Shown here: positions 48,452-54,864 of the stretch, piece by piece
Layout of the letters: each line of letters begins with the position of its first letter
Position numbering within the stretch: the first letter of the stretch is position 1
Assembly (NCBI GenBank): GCA_047602365.1
Contig: JASGHM010000001.1
Span: 1,984,001-2,048,000 of the forward strand
DNA: 64,000 nucleotides
Reading direction: 5' to 3'
Origin: Piscinibacter sp047602365
Lineage (GTDB): Bacteria; Pseudomonadota; Gammaproteobacteria; Burkholderiales; Burkholderiaceae_C
The notes under the pieces: generated by a model
Databases searched by the model: none
Told to the model about the DNA's origin: nothing
The model's input: only the letters and a program-made list of their open reading frames with translations
Program-made: the position numbers and the translations under genes

Positions 48452-49114
48452 ATGACCCCCCGCGGCGAAACCCTGCGCGCCCTGCTGCACGAACGCCTGC
48501 GCGGCATCCCGGTGCATTCGCTCGACCCGGAGGGACGCCGCCGCGCGGCGGTGGCGGTGCCGGTCACCGAGGCCGGCCACGGTGCCGACCTGCCCGGCCT
48601 GCCGGTGCATGCGCAATGGAGCGATGCCCCGGCGCTGCTGCTGACCCGCCGCGCCGAGAGCCTGCGCAGCCATGCCGGCCAATGGGCGCTGCCCGGCGGG
48701 CGCGTCGACGCCGGCGAGACGCCGGAGCAGGCGGCACTGCGCGAACTGCACGAGGAGGTCGGCCTCGCGCTCGATGACTCGGCCGTGCTGGGCCGCCTCG
48801 ACGACTACGCCACCCGCTCCGGCTACCTGATCACGCCGGTGCTGGTGTGGGCCGGCGCGGCGCGCGACCTGCTGCCGAACGCCGGCGAGGTGGCCTCCAT
48901 CCACCGCATCCCGACCGACGAACTGCTGCGCAACGACGCGCCGCTGCTGAACCAGGTGGCCGGTGCCGAACACCCGGTGCTGCGCATGCCGGTGGGCGCC
49001 ACCTGGATCGCTGCGCCGACGGCGATCTTCCTCTACCAGTTCCGCGAGTGGCTGCTGCTCGGCCGCGCAACACGCGCGGCCCACTTCGACCAGCCGGTGT
49101 TCGCCTGGCAATGA
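48452..49114 (+). CDS. NUDIX hydrolase, CoA-pyrophosphatase type
   Basis: About 220-residue protein with an intact NUDIX box GRVDAGETPEQAALRELHEEVGL (shown in parts) and the preceding LPGG. The long N-terminal helix and the region WALPGG fit the NudL/CoA-diphosphatase group, which cleaves CoA and related diphosphates. ATGs at 48440 and 48452 are both possible; TATGCT just upstream is a possible -10 box that would make the message nearly leaderless. Its stop overlaps the next start (ATGA). Confidence 0.85.
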   Translation: MTPRGETLRALLHERLRGIPVHSLDPEGRRRAAVAVPVTEAGHGADLPGLPVHAQWSDAPALLLTRRAESLRSHAGQWALPGGRVDAGETPEQAALRELHEEVGLALDDSAVLGRLDDYATRSGYLITPVLVWAGAARDLLPNAGEVASIHRIPTDELLRNDAPLLNQVAGAEHPVLRMPVGATWIAAPTAIFLYQFREWLLLGRATRAAHFDQPVFAWQ

Positions 49115-49509
49115 GCTCGCTGCCGCCCGCCCCGCTGCGCCCGCTGTGGCAGCGTGCCGTCTGGACGGCGGCCGGGCTGCTGGCCATCGCGCTGGGCATC
49201 GCCGGCATCTTCCTGCCGCTGCTGCCGACCACGCCCTTCATCCTGCTGGCGGCGTTCTGCTTCTCGCGTGGCAGCCGGCGCTTCGAGGCCTGGCTGCTCG
49301 CCCACCCGCGCTTCGGCCCGATGGTGGCCGACTGGCGTGCCCGGCGCGCCGTGCCGCGCCGCGCCAAGCAACTCGCCTGGGTGATGATGGCGCTGGGCAG
49401 CGCCTGGGCCTGGTGGGTGATGCCCGAACCCTGGCGCTGGCTGCCGGCGCTGGTCTGCCTCGCCGTCGCCGCCTGGCTGTGGCAACTTCCGGATGCCGAT
49501 CCCCGATGA
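49111..49509 (+). CDS. DUF454 (YbaN-like) membrane protein
   Basis: 132-residue inner-membrane protein. The start LWQRAVWTAAGLLAIALGIAGIFLPLLPTTPF contains the family motif GIFLPLLPTTPF, followed by CFSRGSRRFEAWLLAH and further helices. The role is unknown. It overlaps both neighbours by 4 bp (ATGA), lying between the NUDIX hydrolase and the cation exporter in one transcript. Confidence 0.85.
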   Translation: MSSLPPAPLRPLWQRAVWTAAGLLAIALGIAGIFLPLLPTTPFILLAAFCFSRGSRRFEAWLLAHPRFGPMVADWRARRAVPRRAKQLAWVMMALGSAWAWWVMPEPWRWLPALVCLAVAAWLWQLPDADPR

Positions 49510-50474
49510 GCTCGACACACGCACACCACGATCACCACGGGCACCACGACCACGAGGAGGGCCACGCGCATGAACACGGGCACAGCCATGGGCACGGCCA
49601 TGGCCACGTCCACGCGCCGGCGAACTTCGACCGCGCCTTCGCGATCGGCATCGCGCTGAACACGGCCTTCGTCGCCATCGAGGCCTTCTACGGCTGGAAG
49701 GTCGACTCGCTGGCGTTGCTGGCCGATGCCGGCCACAACCTCGGCGACGTGGCCGGGCTGGTGCTGGCCTGGGCTGGCGCGGCGGCAGGGCGGCTGCGGC
49801 CCAGCGAACGCCACACCTACGGCTTCAAGCGCGCCAGCATCCTGGCCGCCTTTGCCAACGCGCTGCTGCTGCTGGTCGCGATGGGCTCGCTGGCCTGGGA
49901 GGCGATCGGGCGGCTGCACTCGCCGCAGCCGACGCAGGGGCTGACCATCATCGTGGTGGCCGCCGTCGGCATCGTGATCAACGGTGCGACTGCGCTGCTG
50001 TTCATGCGCGGCGGCAGTGACATCAACCTGCGCGGCGCCTTCCTGCACATGGCGGCCGACGCACTGGTCTCGGCCGGCGTGGTGGTCGCCGGTGTGCTGA
50101 CGCTGACGATGGGCTGGAGCTGGATCGACCCGGTGGCCAGCCTGGTGATCGCGCTGGTCATCGTGGTCGGCACCTGGGGGCTGTTCCGCCAGTCGCTGCA
50201 CCTGATGGTCGACGGCGTGCCGGCGCACCTGAACCTGGTCGAGGTGCGTGAGTTCCTGGCCAGTCTGCCCGGCGTGGCGCAGGTGCACGACCTGCACGTC
50301 TGGGCGATGGGCACCGCCGAGGTGGCGCTGACGGCCCACCTGGTGATGCCCGACGGCCCGGCCGACGACGCCTTCCTGGCTGCGGCCACCGAACGGCTGC
50401 GCGAGCGCTTCGGCATCGCGCATGTCACCTTGCAGAGTTCGCGCAAGCCCCTGATGGCCGCCTGCGGCGTCTGA
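49506..50474 (+). CDS. Cation diffusion facilitator family exporter with His-rich N-terminus
   Basis: 322-residue metal/proton antiporter with six helices. The first 38 residues are very His-rich (about twenty His, e.g. GHSHGHGHGHVH), forming a cytoplasmic metal-binding tail. The transport site has HNLGD in helix 2 and HMAAD in helix 5, a His-Asp pattern of Zn/Co/Ni exporters (CzcD/ZitB-like). The C-terminal domain HVWAMGTAEVALTAHLVMPD is a ferredoxin-like metal sensor. It completes the NUDIX-DUF454-CDF operon. Confidence 0.92.
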   Translation: MSSTHAHHDHHGHHDHEEGHAHEHGHSHGHGHGHVHAPANFDRAFAIGIALNTAFVAIEAFYGWKVDSLALLADAGHNLGDVAGLVLAWAGAAAGRLRPSERHTYGFKRASILAAFANALLLLVAMGSLAWEAIGRLHSPQPTQGLTIIVVAAVGIVINGATALLFMRGGSDINLRGAFLHMAADALVSAGVVVAGVLTLTMGWSWIDPVASLVIALVIVVGTWGLFRQSLHLMVDGVPAHLNLVEVREFLASLPGVAQVHDLHVWAMGTAEVALTAHLVMPDGPADDAFLAAATERLRERFGIAHVTLQSSRKPLMAACGV

Positions 50475-50519
50475 GCAACGGCCGGCCTCACGGCACCGCT
50501 TCGGGGGATGGGCGCGTCC

Positions 50520-50562
50520 GTAACTTGCCGTTACCGTGGTGGTACTGCTTCACGGAAGTACC
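50520..50562 (+). promoter_or_regulatory. Two adjacent inverted repeats before the 68-aa gene
   Basis: GTAAC-TTGCC-GTTAC (50520-50534) is a likely protein operator, and GGTACT-N10-AGTACC (50541-50562) a likely RNA hairpin. The second arm of the latter holds part of the GGAAG ribosome site (50554-50558) of the 68-aa gene, so folding would hide the start region. Confidence 0.4.
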
Positions 50563-50565
50563 GCC

Positions 50566-50772
50566 ATGCTGCCTCGCCCGACCGACCTGCTGCACACCTC
50601 CGTGGTGATCTCGGAGCTGCCGGCCGTGCCCCGCATGCCGGCACCGACACCGCTGCCGACGCTGCGCCAGCCCGGCTGGATCGAGCAGGTCGGAGCCTGG
50701 TTGGCCGCGCGCCGTGACGCGCAGCCGCTGCTGCCGCGCCGCAGCGCCCAGGTGCTGATGCTGCGCGCGTGA
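50566..50772 (+). CDS. Small Pro-rich hypothetical protein, 68 aa
   Basis: 68-residue product beginning LPRPTDLLHTSVVISELPAV and ending RSAQVLMLRA, with Pro-rich middle (MPAPTPLPTLRQPG). It has no signal peptide or membrane helix. The ATG at 50566 has a GGAAG ribosome site and two upstream inverted repeats, which argues for a real gene. It lies alone, convergent with the large ExbB/ExbD operon. No homologue recognised; function unknown. Confidence 0.5.
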   Translation: MLPRPTDLLHTSVVISELPAVPRMPAPTPLPTLRQPGWIEQVGAWLAARRDAQPLLPRRSAQVLMLRA

Positions 50773-50839
50773 GCCGTGGAGCGCAGGCGGCTCGACTCAG
50801 GCCCGCGCTGCATCTTTCTCCTGAGCGAAGGCCCTTCGA

Positions 50840-51940
50840 TCACGAGGGCAGGAAGTCCAGCGGGTAGGTCACCGACATCGGGTTGACGTCCTTCGCGCCG
50901 AAGTCGAAGCCGCGGATGCGCGCCAGCAGCTTGGCTTCGAGGTCCGCCGCCTTCAGCTCGCTCGACTCGATGCGCACGTCGGTCACCTGGCCGGACGGTG
51001 CGATCGTCAGCTTCAGCACCACCTTGCCCTGCAGCGACGGGTCGTCGCGCAGCGCGCGGTTGTAGATCGCGTAGATCGCGCCCTTGTTGCGGTCGAACAC
51101 CAGGCGCACTTCCTCCAGCGAACGCGAGGCCTTGCCGCCGCCGCCCTTGGCCACCGAGCCACCGGCACCGCCGCCGCCGCCCACACCGGTGCCGTTGCCG
51201 CCCTTGCCGGAGCTGCCACCGCCGCCCGGGCCGCCGCCACCGCCGCCGCCGGCCACACCTTCGACCAGCGTGGTCGCGCGGCCGGCGAGGCCGCCGCCGC
51301 CGGTGTCGCGGCTGTAGGACGCGGTGTTGATGCCACCCGAGCCGCCAGTGGCGTTGGAGGTGATCATGTTGCGGTCGGGCAGGCCCGGGTCCTTGCCGGC
51401 ACCGACGCCGACACCCACGCCCGCGCCGACACCGGGGCCGGCCTTGATGTTCTGGTTGATCTGCACGGCCACCGGCGCGCCGCGCAGCTCGGCCAGTTCG
51501 TTCTTCATCGCCAGCAGGCCGACGCCGGCCGCCTTGCGCCGCGCGCCTTCGATCTCGCCCGGCGGCTTGCCGGGGATGGGCTGGCGCGCCTCGGGCGCGA
51601 TCGCCTTGGGCAGCGGCTTCGCGTCGGGCAGCGGCTTGGCCACCTCGGGCTTGGTGTCGGCCTTGGCCTGCGCCTCGGTCTTCGCCTGCTCCAGCTTCGC
51701 CGCCGCCTTGGGCGGCGGTGGCGGCTCGCGCTGTTCCAGCACCAGCTTGGCCAGCCGCGGCGGCAGTTCCACCGGCGCGGCGCGGTCTTCCTTGGGCCGC
51801 GGCATCAGCAGCAGCACGATGCAGATGATCGCGCTGAGCGCCAGCACCGTGCGCAGGATGCGCTTGAAGCGCGCCTCGTCCTCGGGCGAGATCGCCCAGG
51901 GCAGCACCGAGACGCGGAAGGAGATCGCGGCGGCGCTCAT
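50840..51940 (-). CDS. TonB-like protein with AgmX/PglI-type C-terminal domain
   Basis: 366-residue bitopic protein, the last gene of the 15-gene run. A TM helix lies at about residues 30-52. Then comes a Pro/Lys/Ala-rich stretch (KPEVAKPLPDAKPLPKAI), an extended Gly-rich linker (VGVGVGAGKDP; several GGGG runs), and a C-terminal TonB-like domain from about residue 275: EEVRLVFDRNKGAIYAIYNRAL, LKLTIAPSGQVTDVRIESSELK. The C-terminus matches the family named for myxobacterial AgmX and PglI, gliding-machine proteins. It probably bridges the inner membrane to outer-membrane parts using ExbBD-type energy. Confidence 0.88.
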   Translation of the reverse strand: MSAAAISFRVSVLPWAISPEDEARFKRILRTVLALSAIICIVLLLMPRPKEDRAAPVELPPRLAKLVLEQREPPPPPKAAAKLEQAKTEAQAKADTKPEVAKPLPDAKPLPKAIAPEARQPIPGKPPGEIEGARRKAAGVGLLAMKNELAELRGAPVAVQINQNIKAGPGVGAGVGVGVGAGKDPGLPDRNMITSNATGGSGGINTASYSRDTGGGGLAGRATTLVEGVAGGGGGGGPGGGGSSGKGGNGTGVGGGGGAGGSVAKGGGGKASRSLEEVRLVFDRNKGAIYAIYNRALRDDPSLQGKVVLKLTIAPSGQVTDVRIESSELKAADLEAKLLARIRGFDFGAKDVNPMSVTYPLDFLPS

Positions 51941-51945
51941 GTGAG

Positions 51946-52024
51946 CCCCTCGTCCGACGAGTACGTCGTCCGATCCCCCGAGGGGATGCGGGCCGGCTTG
52001 GGAGCGGCCCGGCGCTCGGCCCGC
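51946..52024 (-). repeat. Two large hairpins between the second ExbD gene and the AgmX-like gene
   Basis: CCCCTCG (51946-51952) pairs with CGAGGGG (51979-51985), enclosing GACGA-GTACG-TCGTC. GCGGGCCG (51988-51995) pairs with CGGCCCGC (52017-52024). They fill most of the only sizeable gap (103 bp) at this end of the operon. They could regulate, or stabilise the ends of, the messages for the last gene versus the rest. The composition resembles dispersed palindromic elements of Burkholderiales. Confidence 0.5.
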
Positions 52025-52043
52025 GGGCAGCAATCAGTGTGTT

Positions 52044-52538
52044 TCATGCCTTGCCCGCCTTCTGCGAGACCGCGAAGGACACGTCGCTGAAGTTCGCGCG
52101 CGCCGCGGTGTACATGACCTTGCGCAGCAGGCTGTACGGGATGCTCTTGTCACCCATGATGGTCACCGCCTGGGTGGGCGCCTCGCCTTCCTTGCGCAGC
52201 ACGCTGCGACCGGCCTGCAGGTCGAGCTCGGCCTTCAGCGGCGCGATCAGGTCGCCCTGCACCGCCATCGCCTCGGCCACCGTCGCCACCTTGCGGCCGG
52301 CCACCAGGATGTCGGTGGCGCTGACCGTCACGACCAGCATCTCCTTCGGGCTCTTCTCGGCGGTCGACTGCGGCAGCTTGACGGCCTGCGCGGTCGACAG
52401 GATCTCGACGCCGGTGCTCGACATCAGGAAGAAGATCAGGATCGTGAAGATGTCGATCAGCGCGACCAGGTTCATGTCCAGGTCGGAGTGGTTGCGTGCC
52501 TTGCGGGCCGCACGCCTCTGGATCGGGGTCAGTTTCAT
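52044..52538 (-). CDS. ExbD/TolR-family protein 2
   Basis: 164-residue bitopic protein with the ExbD signature near the N-terminus: DLDMNLVALIDIFTILIFFLM, containing the essential Asp of the proton path within the single helix (about residues 22-42). The periplasmic part has a LVVTVSATDILVAGRK beta region and IPYSLLRKVMYTAA. It works with the ExbB-like protein and a paralogous ExbD; two ExbD-type genes next to one ExbB gene resemble AglQ/AglS of the myxobacterial motor. Confidence 0.9.
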   Translation of the reverse strand: MKLTPIQRRAARKARNHSDLDMNLVALIDIFTILIFFLMSSTGVEILSTAQAVKLPQSTAEKSPKEMLVVTVSATDILVAGRKVATVAEAMAVQGDLIAPLKAELDLQAGRSVLRKEGEAPTQAVTIMGDKSIPYSLLRKVMYTAARANFSDVSFAVSQKAGKA

Positions 52539-52547
52539 GCGGACCGC

Positions 52548-53054
52548 CTATTTCTTGGCGACGCTGACCGGCGCGTCGCCGATCGAGATGTCGGGGAACA
52601 GCTCGGCCATCTCGGTCTTGCCGGGGTGGGCCGCGCTCGGCACCTTGGCCTCGCGCACCGCGTCCATCAGCTGCACCAGCACGTCGTAGGAGGTGTCGGG
52701 CTGGGCCAGCACGGTGGCCGTGCGGGTCTGCGGGAACTTGGCCTTGACCTGCTGCATCAGCGTGGACAGCGCGACCAGGTCGTGGCCCTGCGGCGTGGCC
52801 GGAATGTGCTGGATCAGCCCGCCGATGCGGTCGCCGACGTCCAGCGCGTCGGGGCGGATCACCACCTCGAGCTTCAGGTCGTCGACCTTCAGCTGCTCGA
52901 CGCCGGAGTTCTGTGCCGGCAGCGACAGCTCGATCACCGACAGCCGCGTGAACACCGCCGTCGACAGCAGGAACGGCACCAGCACGACGATGACGTTGAT
53001 GAACGCGGTGACCTCGAGGCTCGCCGCGGGCTTGCGCAGGCGTCGGACTCGCAT
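52548..53054 (-). CDS. ExbD/TolR-family protein 1
   Basis: 168-residue bitopic protein. The N-terminal helix (LEVTAFINVIVVLVPFLLS, about residues 12-32) keeps the ExbD layout but replaces the usual membrane Asp with Asn or Val at the expected position (TAFINVIVVLVP), unlike the second ExbD. The periplasmic part contains DLKLEVVIRPDALDVG and a C-terminal DAVREAKVPS region. Loss of the proton-binding Asp suggests a structural rather than proton-conducting role, as seen in one of the two TolR-like proteins of the Agl motor. It starts 2 bp after the ExbB-like stop. Confidence 0.82.
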   Translation of the reverse strand: MRVRRLRKPAASLEVTAFINVIVVLVPFLLSTAVFTRLSVIELSLPAQNSGVEQLKVDDLKLEVVIRPDALDVGDRIGGLIQHIPATPQGHDLVALSTLMQQVKAKFPQTRTATVLAQPDTSYDVLVQLMDAVREAKVPSAAHPGKTEMAELFPDISIGDAPVSVAKK

Positions 53055-53056
53055 GA

Positions 53057-53716
53057 TCAGCGCGTCCCGGTCGGGGCGGTCTCGGCGCGGATGCGCTGCA
53101 CCAGGTTCAGGAAGCTGATCTTGGCCGCCTCCAGGCCGTCGACGATCTCGCTGGTGCGCGCCTGCAGGAAGGCGTGGATCAGCAGGAACGGGATCGCCAC
53201 CGACAGCGCGAACGCGGTGTTGTTCATCGCGATCGAGATCGAGGCCGACAGCAGCTCGGCCTTCTCGGCCGGGTTGACCGCGGCGACCGCGGTGAAGCCC
53301 TTGATCAGGCCGATGATGGTGCCCAGCAGGCCGACCAGCGTGATCACGTTGGCCAGCGTCGCGATGTAGTGGGTGCGCTTCTCCAGGCGCGGCACGATCT
53401 CCATCATGCCTTCCTCCATCGCGTTGTCGATGTCCTCGCGGCGCGCCGGGCTCTGCATGCGCTCCAGGCCGTTGGCGACGATCTTGCCGATCGCGGCGTC
53501 GGAGCCGGAGGCGACGCTGTGCACCTCCTTGAACTTGCCGTTCTGCAGCATCGGCAGCACCTTCGCCCACAGCTTGCGGTTCTCGGCGCGCGCCTTGTTG
53601 AGGAAGACCCAGCGCTCGATGGCGATGGCCAGGCCGATCGCCATGATGGTGATGCTGAAGTAGATGGCAACGCCGCTGTCCTGGAAGAACTTGACGGCGA
53701 AATCGACGATGCTCAT
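53057..53716 (-). CDS. ExbB/TolQ/MotA-family proton-channel protein
   Basis: 219-residue inner-membrane protein with three helices (about residues 14-34, 117-140, 158-185). The motifs FINVI-like are not here; instead it has LATLANVITLVGLLGTIIGLIKGF and ISIAMNNTAFALSVAIPFLL, the conserved TolQ/ExbB proton-channel region. ATG 53716 follows an AGGAGCACCACC leader. It energises the two ExbD-like proteins and the TonB-like protein encoded next. The order ExbB-ExbD-ExbD-TonB-like is continuous with almost no gaps. Confidence 0.92.
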   Translation of the reverse strand: MSIVDFAVKFFQDSGVAIYFSITIMAIGLAIAIERWVFLNKARAENRKLWAKVLPMLQNGKFKEVHSVASGSDAAIGKIVANGLERMQSPARREDIDNAMEEGMMEIVPRLEKRTHYIATLANVITLVGLLGTIIGLIKGFTAVAAVNPAEKAELLSASISIAMNNTAFALSVAIPFLLIHAFLQARTSEIVDGLEAAKISFLNLVQRIRAETAPTGTR

Positions 53717-53758
53717 GGTGGTGCTCCTGTGGCGGCTGTCTGTCTGTGATCTGGGGAA

Positions 53759-54136
53759 TCAGGGGCGCGCGGGCGCCGCTGCGGGTGTGGTCGGGCTCTT
53801 GGGCGGCTGCAACTGCGCGTCGTACTGCACCTGGCGGCGGAACACGTCGCGATCGACCGGCGCGAGCGCCTCGTCGAGCACGCCGCCGCCGGGCCGGCCG
53901 GCCAGGTCGCCCGGCAGCGGCTTCTTCCAGGGCACGATGTACAGCACCTTGGGCAGTTCGCGGTTGCCGATGATCTGCGTGCGGTCGATGTCGGCGCGGT
54001 CCTGCGTCGGCGCCGCGGGCTGCGCGGCAGGCGCGGCCGGCGGCGGCGTGCGCGGCTGCGGCTTCGCGGCGGTCTGTGCCTGCACGGCGCCGGTGGCCAG
54101 GCCGAGTGCGAGCATCAGCAGGGGCATCGGAGTCAT
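53759..54136 (-). CDS. Hypothetical secreted protein of the envelope-machine operon
   Basis: 125-residue protein with a signal peptide (TPMPLLMLALGLATGAVQAQ, cut after about residue 20) followed by a Pro/Ala-rich segment and a compact region RTQIIGNRELPKVLYIVPWKKPLPG and DRDVFRRQVQYDAQL. No known domain. Its start overlaps the TPR lipoprotein stop (ATGA) and it precedes the ExbB-like gene by about 40 bp. Such a protein could be a periplasmic linker within the machine; this is inference from position. Confidence 0.72.
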   Translation of the reverse strand: MTPMPLLMLALGLATGAVQAQTAAKPQPRTPPPAAPAAQPAAPTQDRADIDRTQIIGNRELPKVLYIVPWKKPLPGDLAGRPGGGVLDEALAPVDRDVFRRQVQYDAQLQPPKSPTTPAAAPARP

Positions 54137-54864
54137 GACTGCTCCTTCTTCGCCGGCGCGCTGTTCTGCGCCGGCTTGCGGTTCTTCAGGTCGGTGACCC
54201 ACTTGGCGACGCTGGCGTCCTGGCCGCCGGAGATCGCCGCGTAACGTTCGTAGGCGTCCAGCGCCTTCGCGCTGTCGCGCAGGTAGAGGTCGTACAGGAT
54301 GCCGAGGTTGAGCTGCGCAGCGGCGTACTTCGGCTCGATCTCCAGTGCACGTTCGTAGGCGCTGCGCGCTTTCGCGAAGTCGCCCAGGTGGCGGGCGCTG
54401 ATGCCGAGCTGGTTGAAGTAGACCGGCTGCTCGGGGCTGGCCTTGGTCGCCTGTTCCAGCGCGGTCACCGACTCGGCGAACTTGCCGGCCTGGCGGTAGA
54501 TGATGCCGAGGTTGGCGTGCGGGCCACCGAGCTCGGGGTTCGATTGCGTCAGCGCCTTGAAGCCACGCTCGGCGTCCTCGTTGCGGCCGGCGCGCAGCGC
54601 GCGCAGCGCGTCGTCGAAGGCACGCTGTGCCGCCGGCGGCACCGGCGCTTCCACGCGCGCCGGGGCGGCAGCCGGTGCGGCCGTGGATGCAGCCGCCGTC
54701 GTGGCTGGTGCCGAGGCGGCCGGCGCAGGCGTCAGCGCCTTCGCCACGGGGGCGACCACCGTCTCCTGGATCTTCCGGCCGGCGTCCGACAAGGTCGAGC
54801 AACCGGCGACGAGAGCCAGCGCGGCAGCCAGGGTGGAGCGCGTCAGCGTGTCAGCGAATCGCAT
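54133..54864 (-). CDS. TPR lipoprotein (AglT/GltE-like)
   Basis: 243-residue lipoprotein with a lipobox near ALVAGCSTL. A Pro/Ala-rich linker leads to about three tetratricopeptide repeats from residue 80 on (FDDALRALRAGRNEDAERGFK; AKSAYERALEIEPKYAAA-type units). A TPR lipoprotein next to TolQR-like genes recalls AglT (GltE) of the Myxococcus gliding machine, though TPR similarity alone is weak. It may anchor the complex at the outer membrane. It overlaps the next gene by 4 bp and the upstream gene by 14 bp. Confidence 0.82.
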   Translation of the reverse strand: MRFADTLTRSTLAAALALVAGCSTLSDAGRKIQETVVAPVAKALTPAPAASAPATTAAASTAAPAAAPARVEAPVPPAAQRAFDDALRALRAGRNEDAERGFKALTQSNPELGGPHANLGIIYRQAGKFAESVTALEQATKASPEQPVYFNQLGISARHLGDFAKARSAYERALEIEPKYAAAQLNLGILYDLYLRDSAKALDAYERYAAISGGQDASVAKWVTDLKNRKPAQNSAPAKKEQS

